Below, in pieces: positions 1 to 7,996 of a DNA stretch of 64,000 nt. Numbering within the stretch: position 1 is the first letter of the stretch; every line of letters begins with the position of its first letter. Position numbers and translations under genes: made by a program. The stretch comes from Arthrobacter sp. PAMC25564 (lineage in GTDB: Bacteria; Actinomycetota; Actinomycetes; Actinomycetales; Micrococcaceae): NCBI RefSeq assembly GCF_004798705.1, contig NZ_CP039290.1:372001-436000 (forward strand), in the 5' to 3' direction. Below the pieces are notes generated by a model that saw nothing but the letters and a program-made list of their open reading frames with translations, was not told the DNA's origin and searched no databases.

Positions 1-71
1 CCGTCGTGGACGTGAAGACCGGAGCCCTGGTGCGCACCATTCCCGGGTTCCTTCCGAACTGGTGCGGGTAG
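1..71 (+). CDS. C-terminal end of an unidentified protein (partial)
   Basis: An open frame enters from the left edge and ends at TAG 69-71, giving about 22 residues (VVDVKTGALVRTIPGF...). The pattern 'D-x-x-T-G-x-x-V-R-T-I-P' is reminiscent of beta-propeller or PQQ-repeat blades, but the fragment is too short to assign. A GC-rich gap with nothing recognised follows to 303. Confidence 0.4.
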   Translation, partial: VVDVKTGALVRTIPGFLPNWCG

Positions 72-303
72 CCCGCCCCTCACACAACACTGGCATCGCA
101 GGACTGTGCACCTCGCCAATTACTAACCGCCAGACCCGCTGCTTTGCTGTGCGGGTCGAAATAAGTAGAAGACAGGTGTCATGTGCGGATTCACTTCTGC
201 AAGTCCAGTAGCGACCACTCATGATCCTCCGGGACAGGACCGCTAGGGTGCGAAGTGGGCTGCTGAAGGCCCGTTGCCTGTTGTTCGGAAGCTGGGGCCG
301 TTA

Positions 304-1197
304 ATGAAAGCCGCAAAACTACTTGTCGTTGCCTGTCTGCTGTTCGCGTGCCAAGCCAGCCCTGCCCGCGCCGCAAGCCCCGATTCGCTGTATCCGCCCC
401 CGGACCCCGCCGCGCTGGGCAACGACATCTCCTGGCCCCAGTGCGGGGGCGACCTTCCCGCACCCCCGGGATCCGCGGTCATCGGCGTGAACGGCGGCCG
501 GGCGAACACCACGAATCCTTGTCTGGCCAGGCAACTGGCCTGGGCGGCCGGCACCACTGGTGCGGCGGCAGGTACCCCGGCGGCGGTGTACGTAAACACT
601 GCCAATCCGGGACCCGGCGCGTCCTGGTGGTGGCCCTCATCGAACATTTACCGGGGAACGGACGTCACCAACCCCTATGGGATATGCGACGGCACCGGAA
701 CCGCGGCCTGTGCCTACGTCTACGGCTACGCCATGGCCTTCGATGACGTGAACCTGCGGGGAGTCACAGATCCCGCACGCCGTATGTGGTGGCTGGACGT
801 GGAAACCGGGAACAGCTGGTCAGACGACACAGCAGCCAACGCCGCAGATCTGGAGGGCATGACCGCATATCTGCAGAGCACCGGGGCAGAAGTCGGCATC
901 TATTCCACCACATACCAGTTCGGAGAAATTGCCGGCGCCGTCGATCCCGGCAGCAACCTGTACAGGCTCAAGAGCTGGATCCCCGGAGCAACATCAACAG
1001 CCTCCGCGCAGGCGAAGTGCGCGTCCGCCCCGCTCACAGCCGGCGGGATCGTCGCACTAACCCAATTTACCGCCGGAGACCTCGACTACAACTACCACTG
1101 CCCGATCCTCCCGCAGGAGCCGCCGACCCTGGAGCCACCCACCCCGCAGCCGGTGCAAATCCCGCACCGCGCGCACGCCATCCAGCTCGTCAACTAA
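304..1197 (+). CDS. Secreted glycosidase-like protein (GH25/DUF1906-like fold)
   Basis: A 297-residue exported protein. The ATG at 304 is preferred to an upstream TTG at 274 because it gives a clean signal peptide (MKAAKLLVVACLLFAC, then an ARA-A cleavage-like site). The mature part starts with 'GNDISWPQCGG' and carries 'WWLDVETGNSW' and 'VGIYSTTYQFGEI', the pattern of GH25-like or DUF1906 TIM-barrel domains in actinobacterial cell-wall proteins, with the D-x-E of 'LDVETG' as the likely acidic pair. Peptidoglycan or glycan hydrolysis outside the cell is plausible but unproven. The last codons are tandemly duplicated (CTCGTCAACTAA twice, 1186-1209), so a second in-register stop follows the first. 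It stands alone. Confidence 0.7.
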   Translation: MKAAKLLVVACLLFACQASPARAASPDSLYPPPDPAALGNDISWPQCGGDLPAPPGSAVIGVNGGRANTTNPCLARQLAWAAGTTGAAAGTPAAVYVNTANPGPGASWWWPSSNIYRGTDVTNPYGICDGTGTAACAYVYGYAMAFDDVNLRGVTDPARRMWWLDVETGNSWSDDTAANAADLEGMTAYLQSTGAEVGIYSTTYQFGEIAGAVDPGSNLYRLKSWIPGATSTASAQAKCASAPLTAGGIVALTQFTAGDLDYNYHCPILPQEPPTLEPPTPQPVQIPHRAHAIQLVN

Positions 1198-1659
1198 CTC
1201 GTCAACTAAGGGGTCCAACAGGCCGGCCGGGATCCACTCCTTGGCCTTGGCGCTGCGCCTTGTTGACGTCGGTCCGACGGGGCCTTCGATTCCCGGCCAG
1301 ACGGATCAGGGCCTCGCAGGTCGCGGAATTCGTCGCCTTTTCGCTATCCGATCCTTCAAAGTTTCGGCAGCCGGCGTAAGTCAGGTCGCCTTAGCGGGGC
1401 GTGTGCGGAGCGGTCACGCCTATGACCAGGCCGGGCAACCCTGTGGCCAGCCCAAACCACCCGGCCGTCTCACCGCCGGTGGAGGACGCCGCGGCCGGTG
1501 TCGCGGAGGGTTCCGTTGGGGCCGGAGCCGGGGAAGGGGCAGGGGTGGTCGCTGACCGGCAGAATACCTCCAAAGGTACTCGATGGCGTCTGCTCCCGCC
1601 GGTTCAGGATGGGGCATCGTCACTATGCCGTGAAAAGGATCGGCTCCATGTATGGTTAA
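1198..1659. other. Intergenic region, no convincing gene
   Basis: Just under 500 bases separate the glycosidase-like gene from the metal-binding lipoprotein. Open frames cross it on both strands, including a long 5' extension of the lipoprotein frame. None has a ribosome binding site or a recognisable domain, and the extension would bury the signal peptide. The right end holds the Zur-like box described separately. Confidence 0.5.
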
Positions 1660-1674
1660 TGCGATTGATTCTCA
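1660..1674. promoter_or_regulatory. Zur-like operator
   Basis: TGCGATTGATTCTCA is an imperfect 15-bp palindrome: its two 7-bp arms match at 5 positions around a central G. The TGnnAnT-n-AnTnnCA layout resembles actinobacterial Zur boxes. It lies 24 bp before the start of the metal-binding lipoprotein, where a zinc-dependent repressor would act. The assignment is from pattern and context only. Confidence 0.45.
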
Positions 1675-1697
1675 TTAGCACTAAAAGGAGTTTTCAC

Positions 1698-2648
1698 ATG
1701 CATGAAGGAACTTTTCAGCGGGGTCCGCGGGCGGGCGTGCTTGCCGCCTTCGCAGCGGCGGGAGCGGTGCTGCTGCTGGCGGGCTGCGGTTCGGCAGGAA
1801 CGGGCCAGGCGCCTGCCTCGGCGGGAGCGGGGCCGGTGGAGGTGGCAACGTCGACGGATGTCTACGGGGACATTGTCCACGTGATCGGTGGGGAAAAGGT
1901 CCACATCACCCCGATCATCCACAGCTCCGGCCAGGACCCGCATTCGTATCAGGCCACCCCACAGGACAGGCTCGCCGTGTCCAAGGCGCGGCTGCTGATC
2001 GAAAACGGCGGCGGCTACGATGACTTTTTCAGCACCCTTGCCGCAGAAAACACCGGGGACCACCAGCTCATCGATGTCACGAAACTCTCCGGGCTTTCCC
2101 CGGAATCCACCACCGCGGCCGCGGATTTCAACGAGCACCTCTGGTATAACTTCGAGGCCATGACCGCGTTCGCGGACACCGTGTCCACAAACCTGGCCCG
2201 CATCGACCCGGCAAATACCGCGAGCTACACGGCGAACACCGACCGGTTCAAGGCCGATCTGGGCAAGCTCAAAGGCCGCACCGCTGCCCTGAAGGCGCAC
2301 CACACCGGCGATGCCGTCGCGATCACCGAACCGGTGCCCCTCTACCTTCTCCAGGCGGCCGGGCTGGTCAACAAAACCCCCGAAGAATACAGCCACGCCA
2401 TCGAAGCCGGCCAAGACGTGGCAGTGCCCGTATTGAAGGAGACTCTTGATTTGATCTCCGGCAAGGGGGTGAAGTTCCTGGCCTACAATGACCAGACCGA
2501 GGGACCCGAAACCAAGGCCCTCAAGGATGCTGCCGCGAAAGCCGGAGTCCCCGTCGTCGATTTCACCGAAACCCTCCCGGAGGGCCAGAATTACCTTCAA
2601 TGGATGAACAGTAACGTCGACCACATCGATAAAGCCCTGCAGGGCTGA
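1698..2648 (+). CDS. Zinc/manganese ABC transporter substrate-binding lipoprotein (ZnuA family)
   Basis: A 316-residue lipoprotein. The ATG at 1698 sits 7 nt after AAAGGAG (1684-1690) and gives a lipoprotein signal with lipobox LLAGC (Cys30). The mature protein has the cluster A-I fold signature: 'SSGQDPHSYQAT' with ligand-type His82, a second His in 'NEHLWYNF', and 'AYNDQTEGPET' with an acidic ligand. The third His of classical ZnuA seems to be replaced ('ITEPVPLYLL'), a form I associate with other actinobacterial Zn/Mn binding proteins. It should deliver Zn2+ or Mn2+ to a membrane permease. No permease or ATPase gene follows, so the partners must lie elsewhere. The Zur-like box upstream supports induction under zinc limitation. 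Confidence 0.85.
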   Translation: MHEGTFQRGPRAGVLAAFAAAGAVLLLAGCGSAGTGQAPASAGAGPVEVATSTDVYGDIVHVIGGEKVHITPIIHSSGQDPHSYQATPQDRLAVSKARLLIENGGGYDDFFSTLAAENTGDHQLIDVTKLSGLSPESTTAAADFNEHLWYNFEAMTAFADTVSTNLARIDPANTASYTANTDRFKADLGKLKGRTAALKAHHTGDAVAITEPVPLYLLQAAGLVNKTPEEYSHAIEAGQDVAVPVLKETLDLISGKGVKFLAYNDQTEGPETKALKDAAAKAGVPVVDFTETLPEGQNYLQWMNSNVDHIDKALQG

Positions 2649-2764
2649 ACCCCGGGAGGATCAGGAACGGGCCTTTAACCAGACCTGATGCGCTGACTTC
2701 ATAGCCGGGGTTGAGCCAGAGCAGGCCCCCTGAACCCCGCAGACCGCACGAACGAGGACGCCCC

Positions 2765-2956
2765 ATGCCCGCCAGCAAAGTGCGCAGGACGGCAAAAGCC
2801 AGGATCGCGGCAGAGCGGAAACTCATCCGCGAACAGGACAACTCCTGCCCCGGCCCCTGCTGTCCCCGCGAAGCCTCTGGCATTGCCTCAAGGAGGCCAG
2901 GACAATTAGGTGTGGACACGTGGGACCGGCCTTGGCCCGCAACCGGTTCCGCGTGA
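2765..2956 (+). CDS. Small hypothetical protein
   Basis: A possible 63-residue protein with a basic N-terminus (MPASKVRRTAKARIAAERK) followed by a Cys-Pro cluster (SCPGPCCP). The ATG at 2765 follows a purine-rich stretch (CGAACGAGGACG). I recognise no family. Its place between a zinc-binding lipoprotein and a His-rich peptide makes a metal-related role conceivable, but composition alone could produce this frame. Confidence 0.25.
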   Translation: MPASKVRRTAKARIAAERKLIREQDNSCPGPCCPREASGIASRRPGQLGVDTWDRPWPATGSA

Positions 2957-3020
2957 GGCTAAAGACCTGGAAGCGCGGACTCCGGCGTGGCCGGCGGTCC
3001 GCACTACCGCTTTTCAGGGC

Positions 3021-3176
3021 TTAGTGTTCGTCGTAATGGTCACCATGAAGGGCATGCTTGGGGCCGTCGTGGACGTAGTCCACGTGGTCATCATGCTGGA
3101 CGGTTTCGTGCCCGCAGCCGGGCCGGTGCTCGTGCTCAGCAGGGCCATGCTCGGCACGAGTATCTTCAACGGTCAT
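3021..3176 (-). CDS. Small His-rich probable metal-binding protein
   Basis: A 51-residue protein with about a dozen His (EHRPGCGHETVQHDDHVDYV, then HDGPKHALHGDHYDEH). The start at 3176 is supported by GAGGAG 7 nt upstream on the minus strand. The pattern 'GCGH-x-x-V-x-HDDHVDYVHDG...GDHYDEH' recurs in a family of short actinobacterial proteins that are often found with zinc genes. A Zn2+-binding or buffering role is inferred. It faces the lipoprotein gene and lies next to the L36 paralogue, which supports a common zinc response, although I see no clear Zur box directly upstream. Confidence 0.65.
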   Translation of the reverse strand: MTVEDTRAEHGPAEHEHRPGCGHETVQHDDHVDYVHDGPKHALHGDHYDEH

Positions 3177-3559
3177 TAGTCTTGCTCCTCTACTATCGCA
3201 GCGTCCTGTTTCCAGGAAAGTGTCATTGAAGGATGCGGTTAATCCGGACCTGGAATGCCGTAAGTGCCTCACGGCCCGGGACCGTCCAGGCAAAAAACTC
3301 CATCACCGCGCAGCAGCCGAAGGTACTGGGCGACCAGCGGCCGGGACACCCGCCGGTCCGGAAATGAACACCGCACAATCCGGCAACGGATCCGCGGGGG
3401 GGCGTGATGCAGAAAAGGTGAGCTTTCCCTCCCAGCTGTGCAGTGCCCACAGTCCAAGCCAAACACCGGCGCCGGCCTGAAGCAACGTCCGGGGAGAAGT
3501 CACAGGGGAGGCGATGCCGCCTCCTAAAGATCTGTGGCGGCAACCGGTGAGGACATTGA

Positions 3560-3667
3560 CAGGCTGAAATCGCACGGCTCCTCGCCGGCTGCGAACTCAC
3601 CGATGCTGAAATGAATGCAGGCTTTGCCGGCCTGTCCGAACCGTTCGAGCTCAACTCAACACACTGA
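3560..3667 (+). pseudogene. Remnant of a CobW-family GTPase C-terminus
   Basis: An open stretch of 35 codons, opened by a stop at 3557-3559 and closed by TGA at 3665, reads [20 protein letters not shown], then [15 protein letters not shown]. It matches the usual end of CobW/G3E zinc-metallochaperone GTPases (Leu-x-x-Cys-x-Leu-Thr-Asp-x-Glu-Met...Asp/Glu-Pro-Phe). No GTPase domain or start codon is present upstream. I read it as the tail left after deletion of a CobW gene that stood just before the L36 gene, a common arrangement in Zur regulons. The match is from memory of the family, without alignment. Confidence 0.45.
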
Positions 3668-3689
3668 GCCTGACAAGAAGGAGCGACAC

Positions 3690-3812
3690 ATGAAAGTACG
3701 GAACTCACTGCGGGAGCTGAAGAAAATACCGGAAGCGCAGGTCGTGCGACGTCGCGGCAGGACCTTCGTCATCAACAAGAAAAACCCCCGAATGAAAGCC
3801 CGGCAGGGCTGA
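3690..3812 (+). CDS. rpmJ: 50S ribosomal protein L36, zinc-free (C-minus) paralogue
   Basis: A 40-residue protein beginning [19 protein letters not shown] and ending [10 protein letters not shown], the typical type B L36. It contains no cysteine, so it lacks the Zn ribbon of the housekeeping form. Such C-minus paralogues replace the zinc-binding L36 in ribosomes under zinc starvation and release zinc. The ATG at 3690 follows AAGGAG by 6 nt; longer frames from upstream codons have no family support. It sits among zinc-related genes, which fits Zur control, but I could not find a convincing operator directly upstream. Confidence 0.9.
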   Translation: MKVRNSLRELKKIPEAQVVRRRGRTFVINKKNPRMKARQG

Positions 3813-3870
3813 CCAGGCTGGGGTGGGATTTCCCCGTCGGAACCACACGTAGCCGGACCGCAGGGATGAC

Positions 3871-3908
3871 AGAGGGCCCCCGACCAGATTCTCTGGTGGG
3901 GGACCTCT
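3871..3908. terminator. Strong hairpin after the L36 gene
   Basis: AGAGGGCCCCCGACCAGA and TCTGGTGGGGGACCTCT form a nearly complete stem of about 17 bp with a 3-nt loop. There is no T tract, so it may terminate weakly or protect the 3' end of the L36 transcript. Confidence 0.55.
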
Positions 3909-4010
3909 GCAGGTCAGGCCGAGAACACTACCAATGAGTGTGCGCGCCAGGCGGTGGCGGTTCAGTCACTGACGACCGTACAAGCCGTTGACAACATCAT
4001 TGAGATTCCT

Positions 4011-4041
4011 TCTGTTTCTGTCCGGTTTCTATCTGTTTCTG
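4011..4041. promoter_or_regulatory. 10-bp direct repeat upstream of the MFS gene
   Basis: TCTGTTTCTG occurs at 4011-4020 and again at 4032-4041, exactly 21 bp apart (two helical turns). The pair lies 29 bp ahead of the MFS start and downstream of a TTGACA hexamer at 3988-3993. The spacing suggests a regulator binding the same DNA face twice; its identity is unknown. Confidence 0.35.
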
Positions 4042-4069
4042 CCACGAAAGCGGCGCCTACACTGGATCC

Positions 4070-5377
4070 ATGCGCGCGCTGAGGGCCCTGCGACCGTTCG
4101 CGCACCGGGAATACCGGGTGCTGATCATGGCGCTGGCGATCTCCATCTTCGGCTCCGGGATGTGGGCCGTGGCAATGGTCTACGAGGTGATCCACCTCGG
4201 CGGCGGCCCGCTGGAACTCTCCCTGGTGGCGGCGGCCGGCAGCGCGGGCCTGGTGGCCTTTGTGCTGGCGGGCGGCATCGCGGCGGACCGCGTTCCGCAG
4301 CGGCTCCTGATCATCGGGGTTGAGGGCGCCAACCTGGCCGTTATCGCCACAATCAGCGGACTGGCCGTACTGGGCTGGCTGCAGCTCTGGCACCTGGCGC
4401 TCGGAGCATTCGTGCTGGGCATCGGGGCGGCGTTCTTCTTCCCGGCCTACTCCGCCATCCTGCCCCGGATCCTGCCGCCGGAAGACTTGCTGGCAGCCAA
4501 CGGCATGGAGGGGACCATCCGGCCGATCCTGCAACAGGCCGCCGGGCCGGCCGTGGCGGGCCTCCTGGTGGCGGCCGTGTCCCCGGCCCATGCCGTGGCC
4601 GGGGTGGCGGCCTGCCATCTGCTGGCCTTCGGGGTGCTGAACTTCCTCGGCCGCGACCTTGGACAGTCACGGCCGGGCAGCGGACACACCGAGGAGCGTG
4701 CCAAGGCCCCGCTGCTGCAGGATCTCCGGGAAGGGGTGGCCTACACGGTCCGGACGCCCTGGCTGCTGTGGACCCTGCTGTGGGCCTGCATCTCCGTGCT
4801 GTTCCTGATCGGCCCCATCGAGGTCCTGCTCCCTTTTGTGGTCCGGGACCAGCTCGGCGGCGACTCCCGCATGTTCGGCTTCCTGCTCGCGATCATGGGC
4901 GTCGGAGGCGCCGCGGCCTCGCTGGCCACCGCCTGGTTCCCGCTGCCGCGCCGCTACCTCACCGTCATGATGGTCTGCTGGGGAGCCGGCAGCCTCCCGA
5001 TGGCCGCGGTGGGAATCATGGACAGTTTCTGGGGGCTGGCCCTCGCCCTGTTCGTTTTCGGCGCCACCGACGGCGTGGGCATGGTCATCTGGGGGACCCT
5101 GCTGCAGCGCCGGGTGCCCCCGCATCTGCTGGGCCGGGTGTCCAGCCTGGATTTCTTCGTCTCGCTGGGTCTTATGCCGGTCTCCATGGCCCTGGCCGGG
5201 CCCGCCGCCGAAGTTGTACCGGTTTGGCTCATCTTCCTGGTGGCCGGAGGGGTATGCCCGGTTGTGGCCGTGGCGGCGATGATCGTCGCCCGGATGCGGG
5301 CCGACGAGCTCGCCAACCCCTTGGACCGGGCTGTGGAGCGCGGAGCCGGCCGGGGCACGGCGCAGGTGGGCAAGTAG
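4070..5377 (+). CDS. MFS exporter, EntS/DHA3-like
   Basis: A 435-residue protein with about 12 predicted membrane segments. The N-terminus (RPFAHREYRVLIMALAISIF) is typical of the MFS_3/EntS group of drug and siderophore exporters, which often begin 'L-R-x-R-x-F-R...'. Loop 2-3 carries 'GGIAADRVPQRLLI', a variant of the MFS G-x-x-x-D-R-x-G motif. It probably exports a small molecule across the cytoplasmic membrane by proton antiport; the substrate is not predictable. The start ATG at 4070 begins the conserved region. No partner gene is adjacent, and it converges with the end of the pilus operon. Repeats upstream suggest dedicated regulation. Confidence 0.8.
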   Translation: MRALRALRPFAHREYRVLIMALAISIFGSGMWAVAMVYEVIHLGGGPLELSLVAAAGSAGLVAFVLAGGIAADRVPQRLLIIGVEGANLAVIATISGLAVLGWLQLWHLALGAFVLGIGAAFFFPAYSAILPRILPPEDLLAANGMEGTIRPILQQAAGPAVAGLLVAAVSPAHAVAGVAACHLLAFGVLNFLGRDLGQSRPGSGHTEERAKAPLLQDLREGVAYTVRTPWLLWTLLWACISVLFLIGPIEVLLPFVVRDQLGGDSRMFGFLLAIMGVGGAAASLATAWFPLPRRYLTVMMVCWGAGSLPMAAVGIMDSFWGLALALFVFGATDGVGMVIWGTLLQRRVPPHLLGRVSSLDFFVSLGLMPVSMALAGPAAEVVPVWLIFLVAGGVCPVVAVAAMIVARMRADELANPLDRAVERGAGRGTAQVGK

Positions 5378-5387
5378 GGAGCACCTG

Positions 5388-6044
5388 TCATCCAGCTGCC
5401 GGCGGGCCCGGCGGCGTATCGGACAGCACATAGGCGAAGCCACCGATCGAGGCGCTGACATCCGAGGAAGGCCCCGCTCCCGTGGCGGAACTCGAAAACG
5501 TGGTCACCAGCATGAGCCGGGTCCCGGTCTGCAAACCATAGACAAAATTCAAGACCTTGGCATACTGACCGGTCACGGTGAGCTGGATCGGCATTAAGGT
5601 GAAGTTCTTTGAATTCACTCCGGCGCTCGACGCCGGAGCCGGCGTTGTGGCTGGAGTTGTGGCCGTTGCCGCGGCCGGCGTCGCGGTTTTCGCGGGCAGA
5701 TAGGCCTGGCCATCTGTCACGGTGAATGCGGAGAGGGTCACGCCGTGGGCAACCTCGAGCGAATGGATCTCGGCGATAAAGGATGACATGTCAGTGCCCG
5801 CCGGGATGGCCTGGCGCAGCGCGTCACGCTGCTGCTTCAGCACATCCAGCGTCGCGTAGTCCCGTTTCAAGGCAGCCAGGACATTGGCACTGGCGGCATT
5901 CTTCGCCCGCGCCGCCGCTGCATTTTCCTGCGCCGCGGCCGCGGCAGCGAGCTGGGGCTGCACGCCAACGAGAAACCCGAACAGCACAATAACGGCCATC
6001 GCCAGAACCGCGCCGATCAGGAAGATCCTGTTCTTATCCATCAC
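5388..6044 (-). CDS. pilO: Type IV pilus inner-membrane assembly protein PilO
   Basis: A 218-residue bitopic protein: short cytoplasmic N-terminus, one membrane helix (residues about 6-28), an Ala-rich coiled-coil segment to about residue 90, then the ferredoxin-like PilO domain with 'IHSLEVAHGVTLSAFTV' and 'MPIQLTVTGQYAKVLNFVYG'. A Thr/Pro/Ala-rich insert (about 125-145) splits the domain. PilO pairs with PilN and links the cytoplasmic PilM ring to the growing pilus. The start overlaps the stop of pilMN by 4 bp (ATGA), so the two are translationally coupled. It is the last gene of the operon. Confidence 0.85.
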   Translation of the reverse strand: MMDKNRIFLIGAVLAMAVIVLFGFLVGVQPQLAAAAAAQENAAAARAKNAASANVLAALKRDYATLDVLKQQRDALRQAIPAGTDMSSFIAEIHSLEVAHGVTLSAFTVTDGQAYLPAKTATPAAATATTPATTPAPASSAGVNSKNFTLMPIQLTVTGQYAKVLNFVYGLQTGTRLMLVTTFSSSATGAGPSSDVSASIGGFAYVLSDTPPGPPAAG

Positions 6045-7939
6045 TTTCCCCCCGCCGGGAAACGCTTCGAGAACGCGGCCTCGTTGATGTGCATCGTGAT
6101 GTTGATCTGGTAGCCGCCGTCTGCGCTTTTGACGAGGGAACCCGGCAGCGCATCGGCAAAGCCCCTCAGGGCCTGCAGCCGGTCCAGCCAGGGCGGTACC
6201 ACGGGCAGGGTGGGACTCTTTGCGGTAAAACTGAGCGTAGCCACCCGGTCGCCTTGCAAGGGTGCGGTGGATTGGACGTACGCCGTCTGCGGCGACGACG
6301 AGTCGATCTGCACGGTATCTATGGTCATGCCCCCGGGCAACGTCTTCTGCACGTCATCCAGATAGGCCTTCCAATCAATTTCCGGGCTCATCCCGATCGC
6401 ACGGGCGGCCTGGAGAAGCGCCACCTCATCTTGGACCTGCCGCACTCCCCCATATTGCCGTTGCTCCGCCAGGAGCAACCCCGTCTGAGCCTGTTCGGAG
6501 GCCAGCTCGCCCTGCGCCACGAGCGCCGCCACGGCGGCGCCTCCCGAGCTGAGCAAGGTGAGCAGGAGCACGGCCACGACGGCCAGTCCCAAACGGTCGC
6601 GCATCTTCCTGGCGGCGACGAGCTTGCGGGTCTCCGTCGGCAGCAGATCGATCTGGCGCTTTCCGCCGACGGCGATGCCGCCGCCGTGCCCGGCCGGCTT
6701 CCCGCGGAACGACGGCATGCGAAGCGGCTGTTTGGCGGCGTCGGCGAAGCTCCACGGCTTCCGGGCCGGGCCCGGATCAGCGGTGGCGGCGTCGGCCAAA
6801 CTCCACGGCTTCCGGACCGGGCCCGGATCAGCGGTGGCTGTGGATTTGGCGGCGCCTGTGGATTTGCCGGTGTCTGTGCCTGCTTCATCCGTGCCACCGT
6901 CCCCGACCGCGAGGCCGAGGGCCACGGTCATGGACAAGCGGTCCGGTCCTTGCCCGTCTGACTGGAGGCGGCGCGAAAGGTCCACACGCTGGAACGGATC
7001 CCCCGTGACCACTTCCAGCCGGGTCACCTCGGTGAGGCTGTCCGCGAAACCGGGCAACTCGGCCCCACCGCCGCTCAGCACCAGATGCCGCACGGTCTCA
7101 TCCGGGCGGCTGTTCAGGTAGTACTCGATCGTGTTGCGGAGGCTGATCAGGAGCTCGCTGGTTGTCTCGTAAATGATTCCGAGGGCCTCGTGATGCTCTT
7201 CCGGGACCCCCTTGCGCGAGCCAAGCCCGAGCTTCCGCTTAAGGAGTTCCGCGTCGGCGGTGCCCATCCCCAGGCGCGTCGCCAGGGCGTTGGTGAGGTC
7301 GCGGCCACCGGCCGGGATGAGGCGCACGAACTGCGGGACGCCGTCCTTTGCGATGAGCACACTGGTGGTACTCGCGCCCACATCGATGACTGCCACCACG
7401 CCGTCGCCGTCCGCACGCGGAAGCAGCACGCGGCTGACGGCGAACGGGAGGAGGTCGACGTCGACCGTCCGAAGTCCGGCGCGGCGCACGGCCTCGATAT
7501 TGCCCAGCACCGCCTCCTTCCCCGCGGCCACAAGCAGCCCGGCGACGGCGGTCCCGTCGGCGTCCGTGTCTTCCGTTGTCGGGTAGAAATCCAGCTGGGC
7601 ATCGGCAACGGCCATCGGCAGCATGTCCTGGACCTGGAACGGCAACGATTCCCGGATCGCGGCCAGGGTGGCTCCGGGGACGGTGAGGTCACGCACCAGC
7701 ACGTGCTGGTTTCCGACGCCAAGCACCACGCTCTTGGACCGGAAACCGCCCTTGGACCACAGCTGTTTGAGGGCTGCCGCCACGACGTCCGGTTCTGCCA
7801 CCAGGCCGCGGCTGACCGCACCGTCAGGCAGCGGGACTTCGAGGTACCGGAGCACGGTGGGCCTGGCTTTGTCGGGATTTCGGACTTCGACGGCGCGCAG
7901 CGCGGTGCTGCCGATGTCCACTCCTATGCGTTGTACCAA
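6041..7939 (-). CDS. pilM: PilM-PilN fusion protein of the type IV pilus platform
   Basis: A 632-residue fusion. Residues 1 to about 350 are the actin-like ATPase PilM, starting MVQRIGVDIGSTALRAVEV and containing 'VIDVGASTTSVLI' (phosphate 2 loop) and 'LVLSGGGAELPGF' (adenosine loop). A low-complexity linker (about 355-425) with a 17-residue tandem repeat follows. Then comes the PilN motif 'RQIDLLPTE', a membrane helix (about 458-480), a coiled coil and the PilN periplasmic-type domain. PilM normally binds the PilN tail 'INLLP' from the cytoplasm, so here the pair is covalently joined in the right topological order. It overlaps pilO by 4 bp. Fusion of two usually separate genes is the oddity. 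Confidence 0.88.
   Translation of the reverse strand: MVQRIGVDIGSTALRAVEVRNPDKARPTVLRYLEVPLPDGAVSRGLVAEPDVVAAALKQLWSKGGFRSKSVVLGVGNQHVLVRDLTVPGATLAAIRESLPFQVQDMLPMAVADAQLDFYPTTEDTDADGTAVAGLLVAAGKEAVLGNIEAVRRAGLRTVDVDLLPFAVSRVLLPRADGDGVVAVIDVGASTTSVLIAKDGVPQFVRLIPAGGRDLTNALATRLGMGTADAELLKRKLGLGSRKGVPEEHHEALGIIYETTSELLISLRNTIEYYLNSRPDETVRHLVLSGGGAELPGFADSLTEVTRLEVVTGDPFQRVDLSRRLQSDGQGPDRLSMTVALGLAVGDGGTDEAGTDTGKSTGAAKSTATADPGPVRKPWSLADAATADPGPARKPWSFADAAKQPLRMPSFRGKPAGHGGGIAVGGKRQIDLLPTETRKLVAARKMRDRLGLAVVAVLLLTLLSSGGAAVAALVAQGELASEQAQTGLLLAEQRQYGGVRQVQDEVALLQAARAIGMSPEIDWKAYLDDVQKTLPGGMTIDTVQIDSSSPQTAYVQSTAPLQGDRVATLSFTAKSPTLPVVPPWLDRLQALRGFADALPGSLVKSADGGYQINITMHINEAAFSKRFPAGGK
6734..6835. 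repeat. Two tandem 51-bp units in the pilMN linker
   Basis: Units at 6734-6784 and 6785-6835 differ at only a few positions and encode two copies of the 17-residue segment TADPGPxRKPWSxADAA. They lie exactly in the linker between the PilM and PilN domains, so copy number would set linker length. Confidence 0.85.
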
Positions 7940-7996
7940 GTGCCCTGCTCCTTCCCTGTCAGTGGGGATTTCCGCGTATGCGGTGATGATGTGCTG

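Noticed and set aside
1401..1697. 99-residue 5' extension of the metal-binding lipoprotein
   Set aside because: It would bury the lipoprotein signal peptide and cross the Zur-like box; the ATG at 1698 has a strong ribosome binding site.
3223..3708. 161-residue minus-strand open frame opposite the L36 gene
   Set aside because: It has no ribosome binding site or domain, and overlaps both the L36 gene and the CobW-like tail on the other strand.
6734..6835. CRISPR-like repeat
   Set aside because: There are only two directly adjacent units, without spacers, in frame within a protein linker.
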